In this document: piece by piece, positions 47,273 to 57,639 of the stretch
How the letters are laid out: each line of letters opens with the position of its first letter
How positions within the stretch are numbered: the stretch's first letter is position 1
Assembly: GCA_963921795.1 (NCBI GenBank)
Contig: OY997658.1
Span: 25,443,311 to 25,507,310 of the forward strand
Origin: Nannobrachium achirus
Taxonomy: Eukaryota > Chordata > Actinopteri > Myctophiformes > Myctophidae
Direction of reading: 5' to 3'
DNA: 64,000 bases
The notes under the pieces: generated by a model
What the model saw: only the letters and a program-made list of their open reading frames with translations
What the model was told of the DNA's origin: nothing
Database searches by the model: none
Position numbers and translations under genes: made by a program

Positions 47273-47653
47273 CAGTGGTTTTCAACCCTTTTCACATCAA
47301 GGTCCATTATTTATTCAGCATTTGAGCCACGGACCACCTTTTGATGACATTTAGACTCTCAGACCCTAAAGGTAGAATATTTTGTTGTCGTTGGATCAAA
47401 TTTTGTCCACAATTGCTCCACAATTGTTTTTTTTTTCCAAGGGGCGGGTAAAAAAAAAAGGCTCTGGACACAATTGGTTAGACCAGACCAATACAGGGCC
47501 CTGATTGGTCACCCAACTCTTCAGGGTGAGGAAATGGATTCACAATTGGAGCAGGGCCAGACCCAAATCCAACGAGGGTACCGGCGGATTGGTCTGATTC
47601 CAGGCTACTCAAGGACCACTGGTGTTCCCCGGACCACTGGTTGAAAACCACTG
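47273..47653. mobile_element. hAT-type MITE, CAGTGGTTTTCAACC family
   Basis: 381 bp, ends CAGTGGTTTTCAACC and GGTTGAAAACCACTG. TSD TTATAAGC/GTATGAGC (two mismatches). The flanks joined together match 53741-53774, which behaves as the empty site. Confidence 0.88.
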
Positions 47654-47698
47654 GTATGAGCGACTTTGGGGCTTGTTCTTCGGTAAAGTTGTTTAATC

Positions 47699-48160
47699 CA
47701 GTGGTTCGCAAACATTTTCATGTCAGGGACCTCGCAAATCAATATGTATTTGTCCACGGACCCCCCATCTGAAAATATTTTGTGAAAAAAAAATGTTCTC
47801 CTTTCAATTTGTAGATGTATTACCTTACTTATTGTATTGATGTATTACCTTGCTTATTGTATTGATATATTGCCTTGCTTATTGTAAATTGCTCTGGATT
47901 AAGATCGTCTGCTAAATGCCTAAATTGTAAATTGTAAATTGTAAGATTTGTTTGAAAATGCCAGATCTACAAGTGTGCCGCATTGCGACATGTGACATGT
48001 GAGCTATTTTAGATCAGCTATTTTCGAATAGCCAACACGTAGGTTTAAAGTGCTCATGTGGCCTATTATCGTCACCTCTTCTGGGCTTGTTTTCACAGAC
48101 CAACGGTCGCTTGTTTCTCTTGCAAAATCTGGCAACACAGGCAGACTGACGAGGGAGGGG
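47699..48160. mobile_element. CAGTGGTTCGCAAAC-type element with apex palindrome
   Basis: GGACC blocks, an internal SINE-like tail (47870-47940, GATCGTCTGCTAAATGCC then TAAATTG repeats), a degraded palindrome (47951-48028), then the GGGCTTGTTTTCACAGACC / CTTGTTTCTCTTGC flank shared with 16800 and 54235. Confidence 0.65.
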
Positions 48161-48529
48161 GGAGGAATATAAAGCCTCACTACGCAAGAATGACGTTGTT
48201 CACCCGCCGTGGCGCTCTTCCACGGCCCGCCACGGAGTGTAATTAGCTGGCTGATCACTTTGGCCCGATACCCACCCGAGCAGCCGGGGGATGTCAGCTG
48301 AGCTGGGCCAATTGGATATTTCATTAGAGCCAGCACTTTTGGATTAGTTGCCTCATTTCGCTCGACCTTTGTGATTAATTAAAAACACATGAGGAAAGAT
48401 CAATATTCCATAAATTGGCCCGAGTGCCTAAACACGCACATTTTTTTTTTTTTTTTTTTTTTTAAGGCAGAGTGAATGATTAAGTTTGCTGAAAGGCTGG
48501 CACTGGCAGGACATGGAAACTAACTTTCA

Positions 48530-48530
<1 letters not shown>
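48161..48530. other. Unassigned intronic sequence, candidate conserved block
   Basis: 48290-48430 is repeat-free and AT-rich with TGATTAATTAAAAACAC and CCAATTGGATATTTCATTAG. A poly-T run is at 48441-48463. Function unknown. Confidence 0.3.

Positions 48531-48614
<84 letters not shown>
48530..48614. repeat. (GTCT)n(CT)n microsatellite
   Basis: GTCT tetramers passing into about 28 CT units. Confidence 0.95.
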
Positions 48615-48617
<3 letters not shown>

Positions 48618-48685
48618 TTCCTGATGCTCTTGGTTTTGTTTTTCGATTGATTGAATACTTTTTTACTAGTAAGACGCCTCAGGGC

Positions 48686-49109
48686 TAGCCTGATTTCAGA
48701 CTCAGCTGACACTTGAGTCTGACACTGTGCCCCGTCTGAACGATTTACGGGGAGGGACTTTTGTGCGGCCACACGCGAGTGATCGCGACGCACCGTGATC
48801 GCGACGCACAGTCGCGGCGTGTGTGTGTGTCTTTCTGTGCCAGTGACTGCTTCCACACAGAAATGCGACCAGATCATTTAATCAACATTAACAGCTTGTG
48901 TGTGTGCCTACCTGCCTGGTGTGTGTGAACTTCGTTTGAATCGTTTCAACTGCGCGGATTGGATACTCGTTAGACCCACCCCCACCCCCTGCGCTCATTG
49001 GAAAGCCGCAATTTTGGGTTGCTAAACTGCCGATTCATTTACTCAACTCCAGACCAGAGAAACAGTCCACTCTGAGAGTGGGCGGGGTCTATGGGCTGGA
49101 ACCAGGCTA
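48686..49109. mobile_element. Mutator-like MITE, TAGCCTG ends
   Basis: 424 bp, ends TAGCCTGATTTCAG and CTGGAACCAGGCTA. The 9-bp flanks CCTCAGGGC/TCTCAGGGC differ at one base. Non-coding. TSD length and TAGCC..GGCTA ends suggest a MULE-type transposase acting in trans; the superfamily is inferred. Confidence 0.78.
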
Positions 49110-49139
49110 TCTCAGGGCGACAAGCGACCTGAGGTTGCG

Positions 49140-49380
49140 CCACAGTGATGTGGACATCAGGGCTGTGGACATCAGGGATGTGGATATCGGGGATTTCCAT
49201 ATATGGGCATAAAAGGGATTTGTTCCCCTGGCATCACAGGGATCTCCATATCTCCATATGTGGGCATAAAAGGGATTTGTTCCCCCTGGCATCACAGGGA
49301 TCTCTTTAACAGGGCATCATTAATATTGATGACATCAGGGAACTCCATACAGTATACTGTATGTGCATAAAAGGGATTCT
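49140..49380. repeat. CATCACAGGGATCTCCATAT-type tandem repeat, copy 3
   Basis: Several 60-70-bp units with ATATGGGCATAAAAGGGATT and TTGTTCCCC. Related to 13900 and 46675. Confidence 0.75.
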
Positions 49381-49532
49381 GTTAGTGTGACATCACAGTG
49401 AAGCCAGAGCGTGATGTCAGAGCGGCAAACCCATTCTGGTAGAGTGGTTCCCCTGACATCACAGTGACGTCAGAGCATGAGCACGGATTTCAGTCATTTT
49501 GGATTTCATAGAAGCATGTTGTCACTGTCGGG

Positions 49533-49640
49533 CACTGTGTGCTTGTAGATCGGCTGTTTTCACTAGTTTAAATCATTTTAAAAATGATAAATACAAAACA
49601 AACGGTTTTGGACATACAAGGTTTCCACCTGGCAACGACG
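49533..49640. mobile_element. Half of the GTTGTCGGGTGGAAACC element
   Basis: Begins inside an apex palindrome right arm (GTGTGCTTGTAGATCGGCTG) and continues through CACTAGTTTAAATCATTTT to CAACGACGATG. The left half is missing; the break is near the palindrome centre. Confidence 0.75.
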
Positions 49641-49670
49641 ATGTATTCTACATATAAGCATGTTTCGCAG

Positions 49671-49740
49671 CAAAAGATAATAGGCTATCTACAAGCTTAC
49701 AACGCGTCTGGGACGTGTTGTAAGCTTGTAGCCTTTTTTC
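49671..49740. repeat. Apex palindrome copy, diverged
   Basis: GGCTATCTACAAGCTTACAA and the complementary TTGTAAGCTTGTAGCC. Confidence 0.78.
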
Positions 49741-49935
49741 CTGTTATTAGTTATTTTAAGATTAAAGTTATTTGAAGTGGTCATGAACTAGCGATAGAAT
49801 ATGTTCAATCTTCTATAAAACCCTAATGATCGCTCTGATATTTCATAAAAGCAAAGGTCAAAGCCACAATCTGGCTGGCTGATAAAACCTAATTATTTTT
49901 TTACGCATATAGCTTGAAACAGCGCTAGTGTGTGA

Positions 49936-49974
<39 letters not shown>

Positions 49975-49978
49975 TGTG
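49936..49978. repeat. (GTGC)n microsatellite
   Basis: About ten tetramers, ending in GTGTGTC. Confidence 0.93.
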
Positions 49979-50182
49979 TCTATGAGAGAGAGAGAGGGGT
50001 TGCTTGGCGGAGCTCATTTCACACTGTTTCACAAATCACACGTTAGGACTTGGCCATAATATTTCGTGAGATTTTATTTCGCTTGAATACAAGATTACGC
50101 AAAATCAGTGGTCAAGGTGTATTCATCAGTGGTTGAAAAAGTACTCAAGTTTTATACTTAAAGGGGAGAACCACCCATGTTC

Positions 50183-50748
50183 TAGCCTGGCGGGGCCCGA
50201 CGTTATCTGTGTTCATTCCTTCCACAGTATAACGTCTGGCCTTTGGCCTATTGGCAGCTTGAAAAGTGGGCGGGAGTACTTGCCTTGACAGACAGACTCC
50301 TCTAACCAATCACCATCTCTCAGCCAGTCGGAAGAACGGCAAACAAACACGTCTTTTCGGCCGATAAACTCCACTAGCGCATCCTCCGTGTTGCTTTTTA
50401 ATTGTTGTAATTGATTCCAACTCTGAAATAACTGCACTTATTGATTGTTTTATGGTTAGAGCGTTAACTGTTACACTTTTTGCATCGCGAGGGCAGCCAT
50501 TGTTGTTTTGAAAATGCTGCAGCCTGCAGCATGCATCTACGTCACCGTCGGACCAATCAGGGAAATCTTTTCACTTGTTGTCAGGAAGACTACGTTTGTT
50601 GTGCGGAAGCATAGTGCGGAAGCAGTCACTGATTGGCCCCGATCAGAGAATAATCGGTATACTCGCTGCCAATCAACGGAAGTCCAGACGTTATACTGTG
50701 GAAGGAATGAGTGAGTGAACGCAGATGACGTCGGGCCCCGCCAGGCTA
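50183..50748. mobile_element. Mutator-like MITE with long terminal inverted repeats
   Basis: 566 bp, ends TAGCCTGGCGGGGCCCGACG and its complement; arms stay similar for about 60 bp (TTCCTTCCACAGTATAACGT). Perfect 9-bp TSD CCCATGTTC (50174-50182, 50749-50757). No transposase. Confidence 0.9.
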
Positions 50749-50907
50749 CCCATGTTCAACATTGAACTGTCATTAATATAGCTTTGAGTTGTTATGTGGA
50801 AATAAGAAAAAAGTCCCCCCCCCCCCCCCCCCCTGTTGCCTAAAACTGGAGGATTGATTGTGGGGTTTGGCTTGCAAAGTACACCGTGATGATGTCATTT
50901 GTTCTTT

Positions 50908-51015
50908 TATCGTCGTTGTCGGGTGGAAACCTTGTATGTCCAAAGTCCAAACCCGTTCGTTTTGTATTTATAATTTTAAAAAACAATCTAAACTAGTGAA
51001 ACTAGCCGATCTTAA
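50908..51015. mobile_element. Half of the GTTGTCGGGTGGAAACC element
   Basis: Left arm only, breaking off at the start of the apex palindrome (ACTAGCCGATCTT). Confidence 0.75.
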
Positions 51016-51276
51016 CGCCCCTCAAACCTACGTTTCACCGTCTATCCGAGTGATATGGCCATAGGCCTACTGTATATGGAGATCTCTGAGGCAACAGCTT
51101 ATTCGTGTCCACGTGTGCACTGTGTAACTGGGAAAATGTGATGTGTATCGCGTAGGTGCACTGATAAGTATTGCACATTTATCTTTACGTTGGAACATGG
51201 AATGTGCCACAAGAAAGCTCAGCTGGGGCCGGATTTGGCCCGCGAGCCACCAGTTGAATATCACTGCTCTCAGTAG

Positions 51277-51329
51277 AGTAGTTGCGACCGTCAGGTCGCA
51301 GTTACTGTCAAAACCTCCACCGGCTGTCA

Positions 51330-51392
<63 letters not shown>

Positions 51393-51775
51393 AGTCATGT
51401 CACGTCACACGTCACACTTTTCCCCACTCATATCTCCGCCACCGTTGCCCCTATCCATGCCAAACTTTGCACACTCACTCCTTGGCTGCCAAACCACAAC
51501 CACCACCCCTCATTTCTCACATGACCCTCCGATTCTTGCAAAACACATTTTTGGACACTGCTCCTACAGATGTTGCCCTAAAATCACACAAAGCGGTACA
51601 CAGTATGTCTACAGTCATGTCATCAACATGGATCTGTCCCATTTAGCACCACCATCAGGCTGATTTTGTCAAACACATTTTTGGACACTGCTCCTACAGA
51701 TTTTGCCCTAAAATCACGCAGAGCGGTACATGTGACCTGACGGTCACCTGACGGATTAGGGAGTCTTACTGGTAT
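51277..51775 (-). mobile_element. GTGAC-array element, inverted copy
   Basis: From GCGACCGTCAGGTCGC through (CTGT)n (51331-51391), GTCACGTCACACGTCACAC and CCATGCCAAACTTTGCACAC to GTGACCTGACGGTCAC and GGGAGTCTTACTG. Internal 130-bp repetition (TTTTTGGACACTGCTCCTAC at 51549 and 51679). Ends about 35 bp before the cadherin exon. Confidence 0.82.
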
Positions 51776-51807
51776 ATTTACATTTGTGTCTTCTCTATGT
51801 CTTTCAG

Positions 51808-51929
51808 AGGACCCGACCCAGATTGGAAAAGGAATCACTCTCATCACAGTGCAGGACATAAACGATAATGCCCCAGTCTTTGCTATTGACTACGAGACGC
51901 TCGTCTGTGAAAACGCCATGGCAGGACAG
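51808..51929 (+). CDS. cdh7: Cadherin exon (end of EC4, start of EC5)
   Basis: A 122-bp exon, acceptor TATGTCTTTCAG and donor GTAAGA. It encodes QDPTQIGKGITLITVQDIND, NAPVFAIDYET and LVCENAMAGQ. DINDNAP closes the EC4 calcium site, and the CEN motif at the EC5 start is typical of type II cadherins. It ends in phase 0, as expected before the next 118-bp exon, which I could not find in the remaining 12 kb. A GTGAC-array repeat ends about 35 bp before this exon. Confidence 0.96.
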
Positions 51930-52394
51930 GTAAGATATCAAAGAAAAAAACGATTTACTTAACATATGGGATGCCATCAAAGGGTTAATGGAACTCACCA
52001 GGGCGCGTGTGCGTGCGATGTGCGTGCGGGACTCGGCCTGTGTAGGATCGTTAATGTTCCAACGGCGATAAACATCTTAAGCGCTTTGTTTGGTCCCGAG
52101 AAGTAAACAACGCTCGCCATATTACAATGTGCGTGGACGGTGGCATTCTGCAGACCTGTCTTTGCTGGCCTGCTGTGCGCGTCGCACAAGCCAGTGACGC
52201 GCGCACCCTATAGGGCCGCAAAGTGTTATGGGTAATGTAGTGTTTTTGCTAATCTGGCGATAAAATAGTAATATTGATTATTATGTATTGGTAGAAACTC
52301 CAGGAATGCCAATTTTGATATAAAGACGTTTCCAGACGTCTTAATGGCTATTTTCGCAGCCAATGTGTTAAGGGTAATAATAAGTGTAATAATA

Positions 52395-52480
52395 ATAATA
52401 ATAATAATATTAATACATCAAACTTATATAGCACTTTTCATGGTACTCAAAGTCGCTTTACAGAACAAATAAAAACAGCT
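52395..52480 (-). mobile_element. LINE 3' tail, inverted
   Basis: AAT trinucleotides then TTATATAGCACTTTTCATGG and GTCGCTTTACAGAAC, the complement of a fish LINE 3' end. Confidence 0.55.
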
Positions 52481-52509
52481 TTATTAGGACAAAAAATAAA
52501 AAAGCAGTG

Positions 52510-52930
52510 GTTAGCGCTTCGCCTCACAGCTAGAAGGTCCTGGGTTCGATTCCCGCCGGGGGACGCTGTGGGCGCTGGGGGGCGTGTTTCTCCCTCCGCA
52601 TCATCAGCGCCCACACCCTAGGTGGGGTCGGCGATAGGGCCTTTCTGTGTGGCGTTTGCATGTTCTCCCCGTGTCTCCTAGGGTTGATACCCTCACAAAA
52701 ACATGCAGTAATCCTGGTCTCAATAATGCCTCCCCCTGGCCAGCCGGGGCGCTTGATGGAGGGGAAAGGAACTGGTTGGAATAACGTGTTCCTTCCACGC
52801 GCTACGTCCATCCCGGGGAAATCCCCCCTGTCAGGTGAAAAGAAACAACTTGGACAACTCATGCATTGAAGGAAGCATGAGGTCAGTCCGTTGTCTCCCC
52901 AGGCGCGGCAGAGGGAGAGCAGAGCCCAGG
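52510..52930 (+). mobile_element. tRNA-derived SINE, copy 2
   Basis: The tRNA-like head is better preserved than at 17525 (AGTGGTTAGCGCTTCGCCTC as A-box region, GGTTCGATTCCCGCC as B box), with the same body. It is a SINE, not a tRNA gene: no cloverleaf closes around the boxes. Confidence 0.87.
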
Positions 52931-54070
52931 ATTACATAGGCAATCGGCACTGGGTGAAAATGGGTTGCAAAATCGTGGGATAGAAATGATATATATATAT
53001 ATATATATTTAAAAAAAAAAAGAGCTTTCTGCCTGACAGATTAGATGTGATGTGGGTTCCACTGCTTGCACTGACTAACACATAGATTGCACACAGATCA
53101 TTATGCAGTAATAGATCCATACATTACACAAAAACTAGTTCCGTAGTAGTCCCATCCCCTTCACCACTACCCTCTTTGTAATCTTTCTATCTGTCAAAGT
53201 TTGATTCACAAAGGCAAACCGGCTGTCTCTCTCAAAGCCATTAAATGTCTTTCTTGTGGTTCCAAACAATGCCGTGGTGGATCCTCTCCCCACTATAGAG
53301 GTTGTCTCGGGGAGATGGTCTCAATTAGCATTTAGCATGAGTCACAATCCTCCAGATTAAACAGAAGGTCCTATCGTGTGTGTGCTATATGGTTCATTAG
53401 GGAACGACACTCGCTCACATTCCCCATATACTGTCAAAGCCCTGCAAGATTAATGACTGCTTGACTCTGCCTGTGGTCATATACTCCACACAATCATATC
53501 ACGCCACTAATATGATATTTCACGCCGAGGATGGAGTGCGTGGTTGTCTGCCGCGGTTTGATTCTTAATTTCGATTGCCCTCATTGTAATTAAGACAATC
53601 GCACCGGGCACTCGTGCAGAAATAGCATTGCACGCCGTTTGTTTTGCAATTGCAGCTAGAGAGAGAGGGATTGTCATTTGCTTGGAGACATGTCTGTTTT
53701 TTTGTTTTGCTTTTTGTTTTCTGGGAAAGGTATGTCAGAGGTGTTGCCATGTCTGCTTATTATAAGCGACTTTGCACTCGTTTTTCTGTGAATTCGCTTG
53801 TAAATGTTGATTGTTGCGGGTTGTGTTTATTATTATTATTATTTATTTATTTTATTTTATTTTTTTGGGGGGGGGCTTCTTTCATGATTTTGTTTAAACC
53901 CAGTGTTTTTTTTTTGACCGAGGTTTTCTGCCTTTAATATTGATGGACAGACAGAAAACAGGGAGAGAGATGGGGTAGACATGGGGTAAATCAAACCCAC
54001 AATGCACTGTCAGCCTACATTTCTAGCCTAGGTGCCCGCCCCGGACCACTAGGCCAGCAGTCCTGGGCCA
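52931..54070. other. Unassigned intronic sequence
   Basis: Mostly single-copy here. 53560-53650 (TTGATTCTTAATTTCGATTG, ATTGTAATTAAGACAATC) is a candidate conserved block. 53741-53885 relates to 16013-16110 and gives the empty-site match for 47273-47653. Confidence 0.35.
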
Positions 54071-54073
54071 ACC

Positions 54074-54320
54074 CAGCGGTTCTTAAACATTTTCTTGAAA
54101 AGGACCCCCACATTAATTTGTATTTGTCTGCAGACGGCAGACTCCTCCCATCTGAAAATATATTGTGCCATGTTTTATTTAGGAAAATGTATCTACAAGC
54201 TTCTAGATCGGCTATTTGCAAAAAGCCGCAGCCTATAGTCACTTCTTTAGGGCTTGTTTTCATAGACCTGGGTGCTTATTTCTCTACCAAAATCCGACAA
54301 CACTGGGGCTGTGGTGGGTG
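54074..54320. mobile_element. CAGCGGTTCTTAAAC-type element with collapsed palindrome
   Basis: The apex palindrome is reduced to ATCTACAAGCTTCTAGATCG (54187-54206), an almost direct arm-to-arm join; the flank GGGCTTGTTTTCATAGACC follows. Confidence 0.68.
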
Positions 54321-54927
54321 TGCAGTGTGCTGCATTCTTTCACCGGCGTTTTAGCAATTTGGCCTCATTGTCGCTAAATGACTTGTGAGTCCCGCAGCAG
54401 CCATCCGCCTGCTTTTGGCATTTGGAAAACACAGTCAGAGGTGAAGGGTAAAGTAGCGTGCAGAACCGAATAAGGACGATTGATCAGAATGATGCATTGT
54501 ATTGGAAATGGCCATTAGGGCTCTTTTAAATAGTTATTTGCATTCGTGTTTCCGAGTTGTTTGTCAGCCGCGCTCGTGGGAAAGGTATTACGGGAATAGC
54601 AAATGATTTCATTTGCCAAATGAGATTGTATATTTCATACATACATTTTCCCTTGTGTGCATTAGGCATGGCCACTGTGTGGCTATTTTCCTTTGCAGTG
54701 AGGTTGCAGGCCTTGCAATAACTCTTCCCTTTGTTGCTGCACCAGATCTCTGTGCGGTGCTTTGATATATGCCTTTTATTATGTTTTGTTTCAGAGGTCA
54801 AATAAATCTTATCCGCACCATGCAGAGATTCTCCAATTGAGTTTGTAAAACAACTGAATTATACGTAGCTAAACTTGATTTCGTACTGTACTTAGTTGAA
54901 GATAACTATCATACTGTGGCTTGTTTT

Positions 54928-55351
54928 CAGTGGTGTAAATACATTTTATTTTTATTTTTTTCACTACGACTATTTGAAAACTTGAGTTACTAGTGTAGAT
55001 TTTGATTATCTAGACTAACAATCTACAGTATCTAACTAGCTATGGATACAACAGGTATTGCACAACTGGATGTCAATGGTGACTATTCTGCCCAACGGGC
55101 ACCGGTCTAGTTATTACACATGTACATTAACCACTTCAACCCTACAGTATGTACATTTTGGCCATTTGAAAGTTTGGTATAGCCTACATTTTATACATTT
55201 GAAACCTTGTGAAATGGTACCGTAAGTACATTTTGACACCAATACTTTTGTAATTACTCAAGTACAATTTGAATTCCAGACTTTTACTTGCAACATTATT
55301 AGTATTTCAAATTGTGGTGTTGATTCTTTATTTTAAATTTTTCCACCACTG
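54928..55351. mobile_element. hAT-type MITE, CAGTGGTG family, lacking the apex palindrome
   Basis: 424 bp, perfect TSD CTTGTTTT (54920-54927, 55352-55359). Where other copies hold the palindrome it reads GGCCATTTGAAAGTTTGG directly. Confidence 0.9.
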
Positions 55352-55837
55352 CTTGTTTTTTCTTCCCCCAAGTTTGGAGTGAGCTGCATTGCACTGGAAC
55401 AAACAAACATGTCGTGTGTACACTACAGCATGTCAGTGAAGACATCACATACTGGAGGCACACTGCCAGAGGGCACCAAGGCTATTCTGGGGTTCTGTTT
55501 CTGGCACTAAAAAAGGTCTCTGCACCATTTTGAACTGTGGTGCTGGTCACCAAGATGAAGCTAGAAAATGAGGGCAACAAACATATTATCATCCCTGTCA
55601 GGTGAAACTGTTACTTTTCAGGAAATGAAAAAAAAAAAGAAAAGAAAAAAGAATGTCTCCTCCAATGGTTCCAATGTAGTAATTATTATTTATCTCTTGT
55701 TAATATGTAGGCCTATTACTTTGTGTTGTTTGCAGTACCTGGCGTCATTATTTTCGGCACGTCATTATTGTCTATTCCTTTTTCTTTACTCTTTCTTTTC
55801 TTTTGCGTTTCTTTTTTTTTCATGCAAAAATAGCTAA

Positions 55838-56523
55838 TAGTCAGGGAATTTTAATAAAACCCTGGGAATAATTTCCTTACCAAACAATTTCTTCACCAAT
55901 GTGTACTGTTCGTAAAGGTGTCTAGTAACATATCTAACAAAGATTGAAATTGAACATCCCTAGCAAAATATTTGACAGCTAGGGTAATTCTGGGTCTCAT
56001 TCACTTACTATAAGTGAAAAAAATCACTCACGAATATGCTTTAATTAGCATGTTAGGGGTCTAACTAGGAGTTTTTAATTATTCTGAATCCATTGCAAGC
56101 ATTTGTTTTGCACGAAAAACATTCATTGGGCCAAAATCAGACGGGAAAAAAAAAACATGGTTTAGTGATGAGTCATCACTTTTCACAAGGTGTATGGGGT
56201 CCATTTTTGGCCCAAGGAATGTTTTTCATGCAAAACAAAAATTAATGCTTGCAATGGATTCAGAATAATTACAAACACCTAGTTAGACCCCTCACATCCC
56301 ACTTAAAGCATATTTTTGGGAGTATTTTTTTCCCTTATAGTAGTATAGTAAGTGAATGAGACCCAGAATTACCCTAGCTGTCAAACATTTTGCTAGGGAT
56401 GTTGAATTTCAATCTTTGTTAGATATGTTACTAGACATCTTTACGAACACATTGGTGAAGAAATTGTTTGGTAAGGAATTTATTCCCAGATTTGACAAGT
56501 ATTCTGCTAATTTTCCCTGACTA
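55838..56523. mobile_element. Foldback element, about 300-bp inverted arms
   Basis: Ends TAGTCAGGGAA and TTTTCCCTGACTA, TAA on both sides. Arms are complementary over nearly all their length (TTCTTCACCAATGTG / CACATTGGTGAAGAA; GAATGAGACCCAGAATTACC). Centre around 56150-56215. Non-coding. Confidence 0.88.
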
Positions 56524-56560
56524 TAAAACCCGTTGTGAGCTTGTCTATTTTCGCTATCCT

Positions 56561-57033
56561 CAGTGGTGGAAAAAGTAATCACATTCTTTACTTAAGTCCG
56601 GAATTCAAAATTTACTTGAGTAAATATACAAAAGTAATAGTTTCAAAATGTACTTAAAGTAACAAAAGTAAAAGTACTCACTATGCAGAATGTCCCATTT
56701 CACAAGTTTTCAAAGGTTTAAAATGTATACAAATCTTTAGAAAATAGCAGATCTACAAGCTCACAATGTGTCGCATTGCATCGCACATTATGAGCTTGTA
56801 AATCGGAAGATAGTTTTTCAGTAGCCTAATAATCAAAATCTACAAAGTAACTAGTAACTAAAGTTTTCAAATCATTGTAATGGAGTCAAATAATATTTGC
56901 CTCTGAGATGTAGTGGAGTAAGAAGTAAAAGTACTGAAAGTTGGAAATACTCAGGTAAAGTAAAAGTACATCAAAACGGTACTTACGTAAGTACAGTATT
57001 TGAGTAAATGTACTTAGTTACTTGACACCACTG
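56561..57033 (-). mobile_element. hAT-type MITE, CAGTGGTG family, inverted
   Basis: 473 bp, perfect TSD GCTATCCT (56553-56560, 57034-57041). Inserted beside a half apex palindrome (56530-56552). Its own palindrome is at 56740-56807. Confidence 0.92.
56740..56807. repeat. Apex palindrome copy
   Basis: Left arm GAAAATAGCAGATCTACAAG, right arm ATGAGCTTGTAAATCGG; plus here, which is minus relative to the host MITE. Confidence 0.85.
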
Positions 57034-57087
57034 GCTATCCTATTCTATCCCATAAGCTGGCGGACGATCTGTTGACCAGCTCTCTCC

Positions 57088-57586
57088 CAGTGTTGTTTTT
57101 GACAGCACATTTAAAATGCAATTTAGTTTTAGTCATAATTTTAGTCACCTGAAAAGTTTTAGTTTTAGTCTAATTTTAGTCGACTAAATATCATAAGATT
57201 TTAGTTGACTAAATCTACAGTTGATTTAGTCAACTAAAATGCATTTTGGCAGGCCTTGATGACATCGTAATGACTGATTTTACACTTGGTTGCACGCTGA
57301 AAATAGCCGATCTACAAGCACACAACGCGTCGCAGCACGACACGTTGTGAGCTTGTAGATCTGCTATTTTCAGCATGCAACACCTGATAGCAACCAAACC
57401 GATTTTCTCCTCCACCAGTCCCTCCCTAACGTTTTAGTCTAGTTTTTATTTTGTTGACGAAATTGTCAATATATTTAGTCTTAGTTTTAGTCATCACAGC
57501 TTAGTTTTTATTTAGTTTTCGTCAGTGAAAAAAACGCAGTCGACAAACATTTTTCGTCATAGTTTTAGTCGACAAAATCAACACTG
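57088..57586. mobile_element. hAT-type MITE, CAGTGTTG..CAACACTG, TTTTAGTCGACTAAA-rich
   Basis: 499 bp, ends CAGTGTTGTTTTTGAC and GTCGACAAAATCAACACTG, perfect TSD CTCTCTCC (57080-57087, 57587-57594). Apex palindrome close to the centre. Confidence 0.92.
57290..57380. repeat. Apex palindrome copy, longest stem
   Basis: Complementarity extends outward to TTGCACGCTGAAAATAGCC / GCTATTTTCAGCATGCAA; minus orientation. Confidence 0.9.
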
Positions 57587-57639
57587 CTCTCTCCATGGCT
57601 CTCTGTCCTCGGCTCTCTCTGAGATTCAAGTCGATTGAG

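Noticed and set aside
49533..51015. Half palindrome elements at 49533 and 50908 as two halves of one split element
   Set aside because: The first has the arm in inverted orientation, so they cannot be simply rejoined.
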